The notes under the pieces are model-generated. The model had not been told where the DNA came from. It did not search any database and was given only the letters and a program-made list of their open reading frames with translations. A stretch of 64,000 nucleotides of DNA from Kalaharituber pfeilii (lineage: Eukaryota > Ascomycota > Pezizomycetes > Pezizales > Pezizaceae): NCBI GenBank assembly GCA_015179045.1, contig WHUZ01000014.1, forward strand, positions 310,001-374,000, read 5' to 3'. Shown here piece after piece: positions 25,601 through 35,696 of this stretch (position 1 is the first letter of the stretch; the number at the start of each line of letters is the position of its first letter). The position numbers and the translations under genes are program-made.

Positions 25601-27270
25601 CATAGACGGGTGTTCCGGTAGGCCCACGATTTCATGCAAGGCAATTTCCCGTCTTTTACCAGAGAAGACCATTGGGCCTGGAGACTAAAGCTCTTGGGTG
25701 ATACTGCATATAGGATGGGTGTAGCAGAGATAGGAAGTGGAAGAGAGGAGGACGAATATCGTTTCAGACAAAATGTTGCTATGCCCAGTAATTAGTGGTT
25801 ATGGTCTTGGCGATGTCAGGGTAAATTTAGTGGTGCAGGTTTGGTAAATACTTCGGCCCTGTGAACGTCTAGTCTTCCAGAAGCCATACTCATGTTCTAA
25901 TCCGCTCACTGTTGTTATAAGGCTAAAACCCTATAGACAAATTCCACGTGTCAGCGATGGGGTAGCCTCGCGTTTGCAAGCACGATAGAGGTGAGAGAAA
26001 TGTTTGGAGGATACTATTCCACTCAATGACTCCTGTTACATAAACTGGCTGGTATACAGTTTAGGCCTTCAAAGCCCTGGGAGTCATGATGGTTGCGTTC
26101 CTCGCTGTTTCTCTACTTTTCAATATCTATTGTGCACTGTAAACATGTTGGTCTAGTTCTACTACGCAGTTTTGTCCTAGATAACGCATCATATTGGCAA
26201 ATTTATGGACGAACCATCATTATTTTGGCTACGATCAGAACGCTGCATGGTTTTTAAGAACGTTAGTTGAGATTCTTGAAACCCTTTAGGAGGTAGCTTT
26301 TGCTAGTCTCGACGGACAACTCTAAGACGAGTATCAATACTTTCCTGCATTGTGATTTTCTCCTGCAGCTGGACGAAGCAGAAATGCGGTGACCATTGTA
26401 ACTGCATGTTGAAACTCCAGTCGAGCTAGTTGATCAAACTTGTTAATATATCACTTGTCATGTACCTAACCTCCACAAGGGTGAAGATGGACGCCTTCAT
26501 TGATATTCTAAGTCCGCGGCCGTATATCATACAGCTAGATCCACAGGCTTCTTGGCCGGTTAACTTATTTGATGCCTATCATAACTTTACTGGCAGAACT
26601 GCCCGCCTTCGAAAATTGTTATTTGCACGAGCGGTCATCGGTAACAAGTTATAGCCTCTGGTTTGCCGGTCAAGGTTCTTTGATATATATCAGATATCGA
26701 CCATCAATGACACCAGAACTTGAGAAGCTTTCTTATTACGAGCTTATGTACATTGGAAGCCTGACACTTACTTCCAGACATATGACAGGCTGCCGGTACT
26801 ATATTTTACGTAAGCTTCATGGATGGCAAGAACATAATAGTGAACTGGTAGTCCCATGCCCGTCATCTGGAAATGAAAAGGAACTTTGACCTTCATACTT
26901 TCGTACCAATATCTTCCAATTAGCTATAGACTTCTACACATATTGTAAGTCGACGAGTGCACACTTGGCCCGCTATCAACGAACTGCTGATAATGCTGTG
27001 ATTTCATTCAATTCGTGAGAAGGTTCCCACACGTTTCATTCAGTAGCCAAATCATAGTACTACAAAGCTGATTGAGCAAAAACATTGGACTTGTGAGACA
27101 ATGAAACTGTTGAAAAGGCTGTGTAACGAAACTAGCTCTGTAGTTTTGCGCTAGGTACACATGTGACAAATACCAATTCAGGCATGTATGCTGCGCCACA
27201 TGTTCGCGTTCCTTACTAGATGAACCAGTAAAGTATAGGGGCGTCCAGATCTAACTAGACCTATAGTTGC
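19601..27270. other. AT-rich gene desert
   Basis: About 7.7 kb with no recognisable gene. The longest frames, at 20464-20949 plus (161 residues), 22428-22907 minus (159) and 23058-23411 minus (117), have no domain, signal peptide, splice structure or family resemblance that I can see. Old decayed repeats are likely but no borders are visible. Confidence 0.45.
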
Positions 27271-27285
27271 TGAAAGCTATATAGC

Positions 27286-27346
27286 TTTTTCCTTTTTTTT
27301 CTTTTTATATCAGTACTCGCGTGCCGCCCTAGGGGCTATGGGGAGG
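27286..27346 (-). mobile_element. 61-bp 5'-truncated LINE-A tail with 14-bp target duplication
   Basis: Flanked by perfect copies of GAAAGCTATATAGC (27272-27285 and 27347-27360). On the minus strand the insert reads a GCCC-CTA-GGGC stem-loop, GGCACGCGAGTACTGATAT and an A-rich tail. The same tail ends the longer LINE-A copy at 53205. This is the structure left by target-primed reverse transcription that stopped almost at once. Confidence 0.85.
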
Positions 27347-27789
27347 GAAAGCTATATAGCATGCTATAGAATGTCTGATAAGAGACAATGAGAAATCGAT
27401 AATTATACAGACTTGTCCGCGAAGAACTTTGTGTGGTGTGAGTTGTGATGCTGCGGTCACAGCATTTCCTCATCTTCTGTTAAGTAAGAAGACTGATGCT
27501 ACATGCTACGGTTCACATGCGCTACTACAAACTAGATGAGGTATTCTTACGTGCTGGAGGCACATAAGCGTTCCTCAAAGCTCAGTTATCCAGAATTGGG
27601 CATTTATAATTATAAGATTGTACCATAGGAGGTTTATTATCAGAATAACTAGTTTACAAGCCAGAAGGTGAAGGACACAGGATCATAGTGGATACCCAAA
27701 CACACATACTTAGGAAGTTTGAACTTATCAGTGTAACTTTAAATTTCATTATCTTTGCCATTACCTACGGCGGGCGTAAACTAGCTATA

Positions 27790-27965
27790 CAGGTGACCCT
27801 GGCTATAATGAACCTCTTTTTAGTGAAAACCTGGCTATATTGAAGGGGATGGGCGAGGTTCTTTGTCTACACAGGTAAAGAAAGTGCCCTCGCTATAGTG
27901 AAAACTGGTTATAGTGAAGGAAATCGGTCAGATTCTTGGCCTTCATTATAGCCAGGTTTACCTGT
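27790..27965. mobile_element. 176-bp MITE with CAGGTRAMCCTGGCTATAATGAA ends
   Basis: The left end CAGGTGACCCTGGCTATAAT matches the inverted right end CAGGTAAACCTGGCTATAAT with two differences, and TA flanks both borders (27788-27789, 27966-27967). Weaker internal copies of CTGGYTATAKTGAA occur (around 27830, 27889 and 27906). No coding sequence; pogo/Tc1-like by its TA duplication. Confidence 0.75.
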
Positions 27966-27967
27966 AT

Positions 27968-28976
27968 CATCTCAAAAAAATTCAGGCGGCGAAATATGCT
28001 AATGCAACCATATTTATATATAGAAATGTTCAAAATAAATCCAAAACGGAAGGTACCTCATTGAATGGGTCACGATCCTCAAAGATGCTGATGTGGCTAT
28101 GCTCAGAAAGATGCAATGTATGTGTACTCTACCTGTTCGCATGCTTTTAGGACCATGCATGCGCATTGTGTACTCGATTAGCTCATGAACGATGACAGAT
28201 CACGATGGATGTTATCAGACAAATCGATTAGCTTGCCGAAAGCCATCTATGTAATGTGCGACATTAAGTATGTACCAAAACGCTTTGTCCTGAAGCTTGT
28301 CACCCCAGATGGCATGCAGATTTAGCACCCAATTCAGAACTGCATTCCCAAACAACTCAACATCGTTGAAACAGATTCGCATGAGCATAAGGCAGCGGGT
28401 CTTTCATCAACTATGACGCCCTGCCCCAAGGAACTTATGCCAGAGCCACATTGGTACAGTAGAGTACATCTTGGGTGAAATTGAGAAGATCAAATCAGTA
28501 GGTTGCTTGAAATATACCCCTTGATTTTAGTCCGATATCCTACGTAATTAGAATTCAAGCTGGAGTTAAAACCGGGAGGTACGCCACTGGACCGGGAGCC
28601 CCGGTAATTAACTGGGGGGACCCTTGGAAGACCCCCCCGTCTACTCTGATTGCTCCCCTGTGAATGAGGCCAGCAGAAAGAAAGAAAATTGGGCCAGGCT
28701 GGCCGGAGAAGCGGGGGGGGTATTCAGGCCAACGTTCTTTCTCAGGCCCTGTCACTGCCCCTGTCGCATCTTTACGCTATGCAGTGCATAGCGCTCTGAA
28801 GTGACTTCAGCTTGAATTCACAAACTCTCTCTTTTGTTTGTATCTTTGATGGCAAATTGACTTTGTTATTGTTGAGCAAGAAGCCCCCTGTACAAGCCCA
28901 AATCCCTAACGCCAGCTCAGCTGGTACCATGCCAGACCAACTATGTAGTCTTGGCATAGGACTAGCAGGATGATAC
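27968..28976. other. Intergenic, no gene seen
   Basis: A frame at about 28190-28470 reads like worn coding sequence (KYVPKRFVLKLVTPDGMQI followed by a stop) but I cannot assign a family. Confidence 0.35.
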
Positions 28977-28978
28977 TA

Positions 28979-29398
28979 CAGTTTTACCTAGATATACCAG
29001 ACCTCGTTAAATCGGAACCCTTGCTATACCGGCAATTTTAGATACAAAAAATTAGCTAAACCGGACACCCACGGACTGGACAACAAAACCATAGACTTTT
29101 AAATTCAATTTACATACAAAATAACTAGCTGAACTGGATGAAAGCCTCAACCACGAAACTTCTTTTGTACTTTCAGTGTGTTATAGTGGTATTATTGAAG
29201 TATTCTCAATATCTTGGGAGATTGAGAAGAGAATACCCCGCTGGAATACTAGTCTCTAGGCATATTGTATCTCTCAATTGGCTTACTAAGTTCTTTACCC
29301 CTGGCAGGCACCCCTGCAAAATTTGTTATACCGGACGCTAGGCTACACCGGACAGAAAGTGTTGGATTTCGGTCGTCCGGTATAGCAAGGTGTAATTG
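28979..29398. mobile_element. MITE copy 1 of the CCGGTATAGCAAG family (420 bp)
   Basis: TA-flanked (28977-28978, 29399-29400). The left end CAGTTTTACCTAGATATACC and the inverted right end CAATTACACCTTGCTATACC are diverged terminal repeats. The motif TTGCTATACCGG and its complement recur inside. The right 150 bp align with the left part of the copy at 49191 in opposite orientation. Non-coding. Confidence 0.8.
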
Positions 29399-29898
29399 TA
29401 ATTACCAGGGCACAGAATTAATCTCGTTTCGAGTAGTAAATGGGGTGGGGACGAGGGGTAGGTAATCTGGTTAAATAATCATGGAGAGTGTTACTCTCAA
29501 GTAGTTCGTACAGTACAGTCTCGTTTATCCCTCGTATCATACCAAGGGATATATGGAGCATAGACCAAACGAGTACGAGTACGAGCACGGGTACGACATA
29601 GTTCGACATGTCACTGGCAGGTTTATAAAACGATGCCTAAAAGACTGCTGCACATGGCGGTTGGGGACGGAAGGCGGACAGTAGATAGTCTCGTAATGTG
29701 ACTAGACAGTAGGATGGGTGAAGGGGGAGGCATCCCGGACCTCGCTGTAGTTCCTCACCCCACTCCAGATAAAGGATTACACTCTCAGTGCACGAGTGCC
29801 GAATTCCGCTATGTGTACTCTACACCTCCACCTTCGCATAGGATACCATGATTGGATCTGCTTAGCAACGGCCAGTGTCGGTGATAGCTGCCCAAATA

Positions 29899-30321
29899 CA
29901 GTTTTCCCTTGCTATACTGGACCTCGTTGTACCGGAAACCTTGCTATACCGGATACTCTCAGGTTGCTACATACCGCTCCCATACAAAACCCTCTTGCTA
30001 TACCGGACGCACTAAGAATACCGGACCGGACAGGAATTGCCAGGCACTTACCCCCCTGTCTCCATACAAATCATATTTGCTATACCGGATACACTAACAC
30101 TGATACGTCCAATCTTGGCTATCCCACATTGCATTCACCTTTCAGATGCTTACTAAACTTAACATTACATAATAAAATTAGGCTGTCGTTGTTCCCAATT
30201 ACATTAATTTTCCTGCCCATCCCTATTCTGTTCTGCCAAGCATTTTATTCTATAACGGAACCTTGCTATACCGGACGAAAAAGGCCGGATTTTACAGATC
30301 CGGTATAGCAAGGGAAAACTG
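29899..30321. mobile_element. MITE copy 2 of the CCGGTATAGCAAG family (423 bp)
   Basis: Ends CAGTTTTCCCTTGCTATACT and, inverted, CAGTTTTCCCTTGCTATACC are nearly identical; TA duplication at 29897-29898 and 30322-30323. The 13-mer TTGCTATACCGGA or a one-base variant occurs near 29909, 29941, 29995, 30077 and 30263 and inverted near 30299. Repeated subterminal motifs of this kind usually bind transposase. ORFs crossing the element are incidental. Confidence 0.85.
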
Positions 30322-30323
30322 TA

Positions 30324-31994
30324 TTAGAAGATACTAGTAATACAAGAATTTTCAATATCATACTGTACCTGTATCCCTCCAGTCCTTGGCGTGAGACTAC
30401 CCTCCTCCCATCGGAGATTTTAATCTTGGTGGCGTAGCTGATCATGGAGTGTGCCGCTGTACCAGATGGGCACCAAACCCGGCTGGGCATTGCGATTCCA
30501 TCCCCAGCTCGACCCGTTTGAGGCTTTCCCCCGCAGGCATTAACATGCAAGCAACCCAACCATCACCAGAGCCACGTTCAACTTGCATCATGACGAAAAC
30601 GCCACTCAAGATTGCAATATTGAGCTTGAGTTGTAAGTTATATTCGATCATGTATCATATGTAGAGGCAGACTCAACGTATGCCGGTGGAAAAGCCGTTG
30701 GGTGAGAAATAAGTGCTATACTAAGCACCCTGAGGGCCCTAAATTTAGAGGCTGCTTCATCGAAGCGACAGCAGGGAAGAGTTTCTTCACCTGCTTTTTA
30801 TTGCTTTTTATACGCCCTCGGTGCAAGGGCCCCCCAGCAAATGCTCCTTACTTCGAATAGTTGAAGGAAAAGTTAACGTGCACGGCAAGGACTGTGATAA
30901 CCTCAAATACAAATGAGTTCTGTTTCTTTCTACTTGTATGGACGAGCTAACGTCATTTACGTCTGTGCATATGAGACTGAGGCCATGGGTCCATCTTTAC
31001 CCGCCACCGTGTGGGATGCATAAGGCAATATTGTACTTGGTGTTGGTAAACGGTAATGGCCCCGAGCCCATCTCCCAAAACTGTCCCTTGGTATTGCTCT
31101 ACCTTAAAGTAACAGTGCCTATCCCGCCAGTATTATGTCGATCACAAAGAACCGAAGGCGCGTTCCCATATCCGATTGTGAGGGCACAAGAAACAGCAGA
31201 AATGTAAAATCAGAAGTCACAAAGAGAAGAAGGTGTTCAATAACAAGCTCCTTAAGAAGCACAAGCCCCAAGTAAGCCTCCTCGGAGCAGCTTTCATGGG
31301 TGCCAGTTGAACTCTTCCCAACCCTTCATGAGCGACTAAGCATAGGCTTACCCATTACCCCCATGGTCAGTCCTCCACGCCCCAGCTGATTTTGCCGCTG
31401 TTCCCCTGAATTGGGTTTAGTCACCATCCGGAAATCCTTGCACTGATATCAAGTAGTTTGTAACTCAACGGGCTCTTGCACTCATATCCTGGAGTAGATA
31501 TAGGTGAGTTCGCTTCTTACTCCCTCTATACCCATGTAGGTCACCTTCGCTTTGGTGGGATATTCAGCCAGTGTGCCCCAGGGATCACTTCTCTCTACGC
31601 TTTTTCTCACTGGGCTTCTGATTCTCTTCTTTCATTTCACCGCGAAAGTGATATACTGCGAATATACATCAAAATTTGTCAGCCAACCGCTACTCCATTG
31701 CCTCAAGTTCGAACCTCCAGCTTGTTCCTACAGAGACTGCGACATTGACTCCGCAAATTCGTCAGTTTGAATCTTTATGGAGGAAAAATATTGACAGCTG
31801 GCTGGAACTACTTCATTCGAGAATACTGCCACGAAAATTGGAGCGTTCTATTCATACATTTTCCACTGTTGGCTGGCTGTTGGTTGTTTATTATCGGCTT
31901 GGGCACCTAATCGCTCTTGAGGAATACCCATTGTGAGAGATTGACTGCAACTTACATTTTGCACTTCGGTCATATTTGCTAATGTTTAATGTAG
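30324..31994. other. Intergenic; upstream region of the membrane-protein gene
   Basis: No recognisable gene. Immediately before the next start codon lies tttgctaatgtttaatgtag, which looks like a branch point plus acceptor, so a 5'-UTR intron probably ends at 31994. Confidence 0.4.
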
Positions 31995-33710
31995 ATGGCA
32001 GAATTCAGCATCTTTGGCCGTAGTGGAGCATACGGGTTTTATGTGTCGCTTATGTTAATGATATCGTTGAGAGCAGCTTTTGCAGCTACTCTTCATAAGC
32101 GTCAAGATCTACCTGGGATCAATTGTGGCATCCATAAATGTCTGACTGGAGGTCATCTCGTTTACTGTAAAAAGCCTAAAGATATTCCGCAGCTTGAGGT
32201 ATGCCTTCAGCAAAATTGCACTATCAAAGGACAGGCCGACGATTTCTGGAACGAGCAATGTCAATTCGTCGATGCAGATACCAGCACCGAAACATCACTC
32301 GTTGTCGACACAAGTGCCATTCCTAGTAAGGCGAGTGCCCAAACTACATTGCTGTCAACGACGTCATCGTCATTATCATCAATATCATCGCCAACTGCGA
32401 CAGTAGAAGCAAATAATGAAAATAGTGATGATGAGAACGGCGATTCCAAGCAGACAGGAAAGAAAGGCGAATTATCTACACCGATTATTGTTGGTATCGC
32501 AGTGGGAGGCACGGTTTTTCTGCTGTTGTCCGCTGGAATATGGTATCTGATAGCGTGTTTGAGAAAGAGAAAGAGAAAAGCAAAGGAGCAGAATGCAAAT
32601 GGCAAGGGATTTGATAGCGATTCGATGTCGGATATTGATAGTGGCTCGACAAGAGGCATACCACTTGGGAAGGCAACCAAAAAGGAAAAGTGGGGCAGTG
32701 GCACATGGATTGATCAAGAAAATAATAGTAGTACGGCATATTTGCATAAACCCGCGCCTACTGCTGGTAAAGCTCGACTTCCGCCAATAAAAACCGGTTA
32801 TGTTGAATCAAAGCCACTTCCGCCGAGGAGTGATGCATCATCTGGGGATGTTTCACCAGTCTCCCCAGTGAGTCCACTCTCTGAATGTAATGGATTCGAT
32901 GACCGAAGGAGCAAGGCATTATCAGCAGTTTCGAGTCTCAAAGCCGAGGATCGTACACATCTCGATTACTACAACGTCGCGAGTCCACCGTTACCTACTC
33001 CGGCCCCTGGGATTAACGCACACAATCACCTCTCGACGCGTTCGAAGCCTGCGTTTCTAGATCGTGAACCAAATTCCACAAATCAATCAGATTATCCCCA
33101 AGAGCCGGTTAGTCCCTTATCAAGTAAAACAAATGCAAAGAGTGTGGAAGGAAGAAGTGATGTTTCGGCAATGGAGTACAGAGGCCTGGAAGAATATTGG
33201 ACATTGCTTCGGAAATACGAAGAACAAATCCATGGGGCACCAGCTCTGCAGGAAACAGTTCAGAGGAACTCGGGATTATCACAGTTCAACTTTGGATTTG
33301 GTATTAACGGGAACTCTCCCATTGATACGGAAAAGAAAAAAGAGAGTAGCTACTATGGCTGGGCCCCAGAAAGGAATAATGGCTATCTGGAGGTGGCTTC
33401 TGGTAGGGACAGAGAAAAATATTTGTCAGGCTCAAGTAGTATATACTCTCGCCCACCTGTCTCCCCACCACCGCCACCCGTTGGTTGTGAATTAGGCCCT
33501 ATTACACCTGATATGTTTAGCGACAGACCAACATCGAGTGATATACCTCCATCTCCACAGCCAGTGTGCACTGCTGGGCGTTCTTTAACAAAAGTGAGTG
33601 ATACTTCCTAAGGTGTTTATTGGGTCATTACCAGAGATTAACTGTTCACTCTGAAGTAGGAAGCTAGGAAAGGAAGTAGGTCTAGTTTTGAGAAAGGTTC
33701 GCCGATTTGA
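31995..33710 (+). CDS. Single-pass membrane protein with signal peptide and Cys-rich ectodomain, 549 residues
   Basis: Seen: signal peptide (residues 1-30), a Lys-Arg site at 35-36, six cysteines at 44, 49, 58, 70, 75 and 89, a Ser/Thr-rich acidic stalk (95-160), one transmembrane segment (about 163-188) followed by a LRKRKRK stop-transfer, and a long disordered cytosolic tail rich in Ser/Pro with PPPPP. The architecture matches fungal cell-surface sensors or receptors in general; the six-cysteine domain resembles a reduced CFEM-type module, but this is a guess. The plain ORF ends at 33611; a donor gtgagt at 33594 and acceptor gtag ending at 33659 give a better end (KEARKGSRSSFEKGSPI) at TGA 33708-33710, so exons 31995-33593 and 33660-33710 are proposed. 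The next downstream gene is also a small membrane protein. Confidence 0.8.
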
Positions 33711-34856
33711 ACATAACGAGTTTCTGCCTATCGTCCCGGGGCTAAAAAGGGGTCTTGATTATTCCAGAGCAAAACGACTCAGGGCTGCGGAACTTGTATG
33801 CCCCAACATTATCGGAGAAGTAGCCAAAAGAAAAAAAAAGACTTCCATCTGGAAATGGGAATATTAACCGTGTAAATGAAAAGATATCAGCTATACCATG
33901 CAATAAATGAAGAAGTGAGCTTTGTGAGTGACTATGTGACGAGTAGTGTTGTTAAATAACACTGTCTCCTCTGCGATTGGGCAGTATATTTTCTCTGACC
34001 TGGATTTCATGTTTACCTTTGTGTTTCATATTTCACAACAATAATCTCCCTTTTACTGGTTGTTCTTTCCCTCCTTGTTCTTAGACAGCAGGATACCTGT
34101 ATTATATTCATTCATACCTTTGATTTTATACCCCAATTATCACAGTTTCCATTTGTATTTGGTTTAGGACATGGCACGTTTTTTTGTAAATATGGCTGAA
34201 GAACCAGGTTACTCTATTGAACGCTCGGTTTCTAGTTGCTCTTACAAATTTCACAAAGTCGCTAACTTGAAAAATGTCTGTATTTCTAATGTCCTGGCTA
34301 TATTAGATTTTCTTCTCTGTTTATTTTGTTTTTCTGTCATGTTGTTTGGGTGGCGCACTTGATTTTCTTGAATTGTTTTGTTAGTCAATCATATACTCTG
34401 CATCTTGTTCACATCTCATGGTTTCAGGGGGTTCATCACAATTGTTTCAGAAGAAGTTACAATTCGTGGCCATCCATTGCTAAAACAGCACAGGCCAAAA
34501 GTTTGACGGAAAGAAGGGTCATTAAGAAAGTGTAGGTACAAGAACAGGCCATATATGGAAACAAATTGATGCACAAAGAGAGATCTTAATAATTCGAGAT
34601 GTTTATCAATCCGCTCTCTTCTCCCTCGTCATCCATTCGGGCAAATTCCTCATCTCCCTTCTGGTTTATAGCTTTATTTTACTGTTCAACAACGACACAT
34701 ACGCATTTATAGAAGAACTCTTGAACCTACGAAAGAGAGTTCTTTAGACAAGAGATTACAAAGGTCGCCAATTCAGAGGACATATTTCCCACTCTAACAT
34801 ACTTCTTCACCATAAAGTCAACGGAGACGGGGGAAAGCTTCTGAAACTTTACAGGC
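33711..34856. other. Intergenic, T-rich, no gene seen
   Basis: Probably the 3' UTR of the upstream gene and the promoter of the next. CT-rich stretches at about 34040-34080 and 34615-34670 fit promoter sequence. Confidence 0.45.
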
Positions 34857-35387
34857 ATGACTGATACAACGGAGATACCTGCCATGGAATCTACTACTCC
34901 CACCCCTAACGGAAGCAGAAGTTCTACTGGTAGTCCCGAAGCCACTCTAGGTATCATTGCTGCTGTCATTGTCGTTATCGTGCTGTCGTGTTTGTACTGC
35001 TGCTGCTATCGCAGGAAGAGTGCTGGACACAAGCAGCGAAAGGACAAGGGAGAGGTAGCTGGCTACCTGCTTCCACAGTATATGAACAGATCTGACAAGC
35101 ACCAGATTCCCCAACCGCCACCCCATGCTGTTCTCCATGGACAAGAGCAGTATTGGCATCAGCAGAAAAGCTATTCGCCAAATCATGGGATGCACTGTGG
35201 GTACGGATTGAATAGGGTACCGGAATATGGTTGTGTTGAGTGGATTGCGTCGCGATCCCCCTCAATGCGATCCCCAAACATTCCAGTCCGATCGCCAACC
35301 ATCCGTACTTCGAAGGAGAATAGGTTGAGCATGGGAAGTAGACTTCCGTTGCATCAGAGAGAGGATTTCTGCCTGCGTGCTATCTAA
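34857..35387 (+). CDS. Small single-pass membrane protein with Cys-rich juxtamembrane segment, 176 residues
   Basis: Not a recognised family. Seen: a Thr/Ser/Pro-rich N-terminus without signal peptide, one strongly hydrophobic segment (about 29-50) ending in CLYCCCYRRK, a likely palmitoylation site next to a positive stop-transfer, and a hydrophilic tail with three spaced RSP motifs near the C-terminus (RSPSMRSPNIPVRSP). The topology would place the tail in the cytosol. The single exon, clear topology and the A/C-rich leader support a real gene; two long antisense frames are shadows. Confidence 0.6.
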   Translation: MTDTTEIPAMESTTPTPNGSRSSTGSPEATLGIIAAVIVVIVLSCLYCCCYRRKSAGHKQRKDKGEVAGYLLPQYMNRSDKHQIPQPPPHAVLHGQEQYWHQQKSYSPNHGMHCGYGLNRVPEYGCVEWIASRSPSMRSPNIPVRSPTIRTSKENRLSMGSRLPLHQREDFCLRAI

Positions 35388-35696
35388 TTCCTTTCTGATC
35401 CTGGGTACCGATTTTTACTATTTTCAATTGTTTTGCTTTTGTGGGCATTAGATGTTATACTAAGTTTTAGCTTCTACGCCAGGGCATGTTCGAACGCGAA
35501 GCCGGCGTCATCGTGATGGTTGGTGGATTTATGGTTGCGGAGCTGCTTATAGTTGAGCGATGTAAGTGGTCTCACCAAGTAAGACAGATACAGAAGTAAC
35601 TAAAGAATGCAATATTATGATGACCACCAAGTATTGGACAAACCATCCTTTGCGATTGAGTGACCTTGATCTGAACTAGTTGGCTTCAAAGAGGCA
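35388..35696. other. Intergenic, no gene seen
   Basis: Short spacer between the small membrane protein and the phospholipase B gene; no motif recognised. Confidence 0.4.

Noticed and set aside
29796..30308. Plus-strand 170-residue ORF
   Set aside because: It lies mostly within a MITE and repeats a PCYTG-type motif because the DNA motif TTGCTATACCGGA is repeated.
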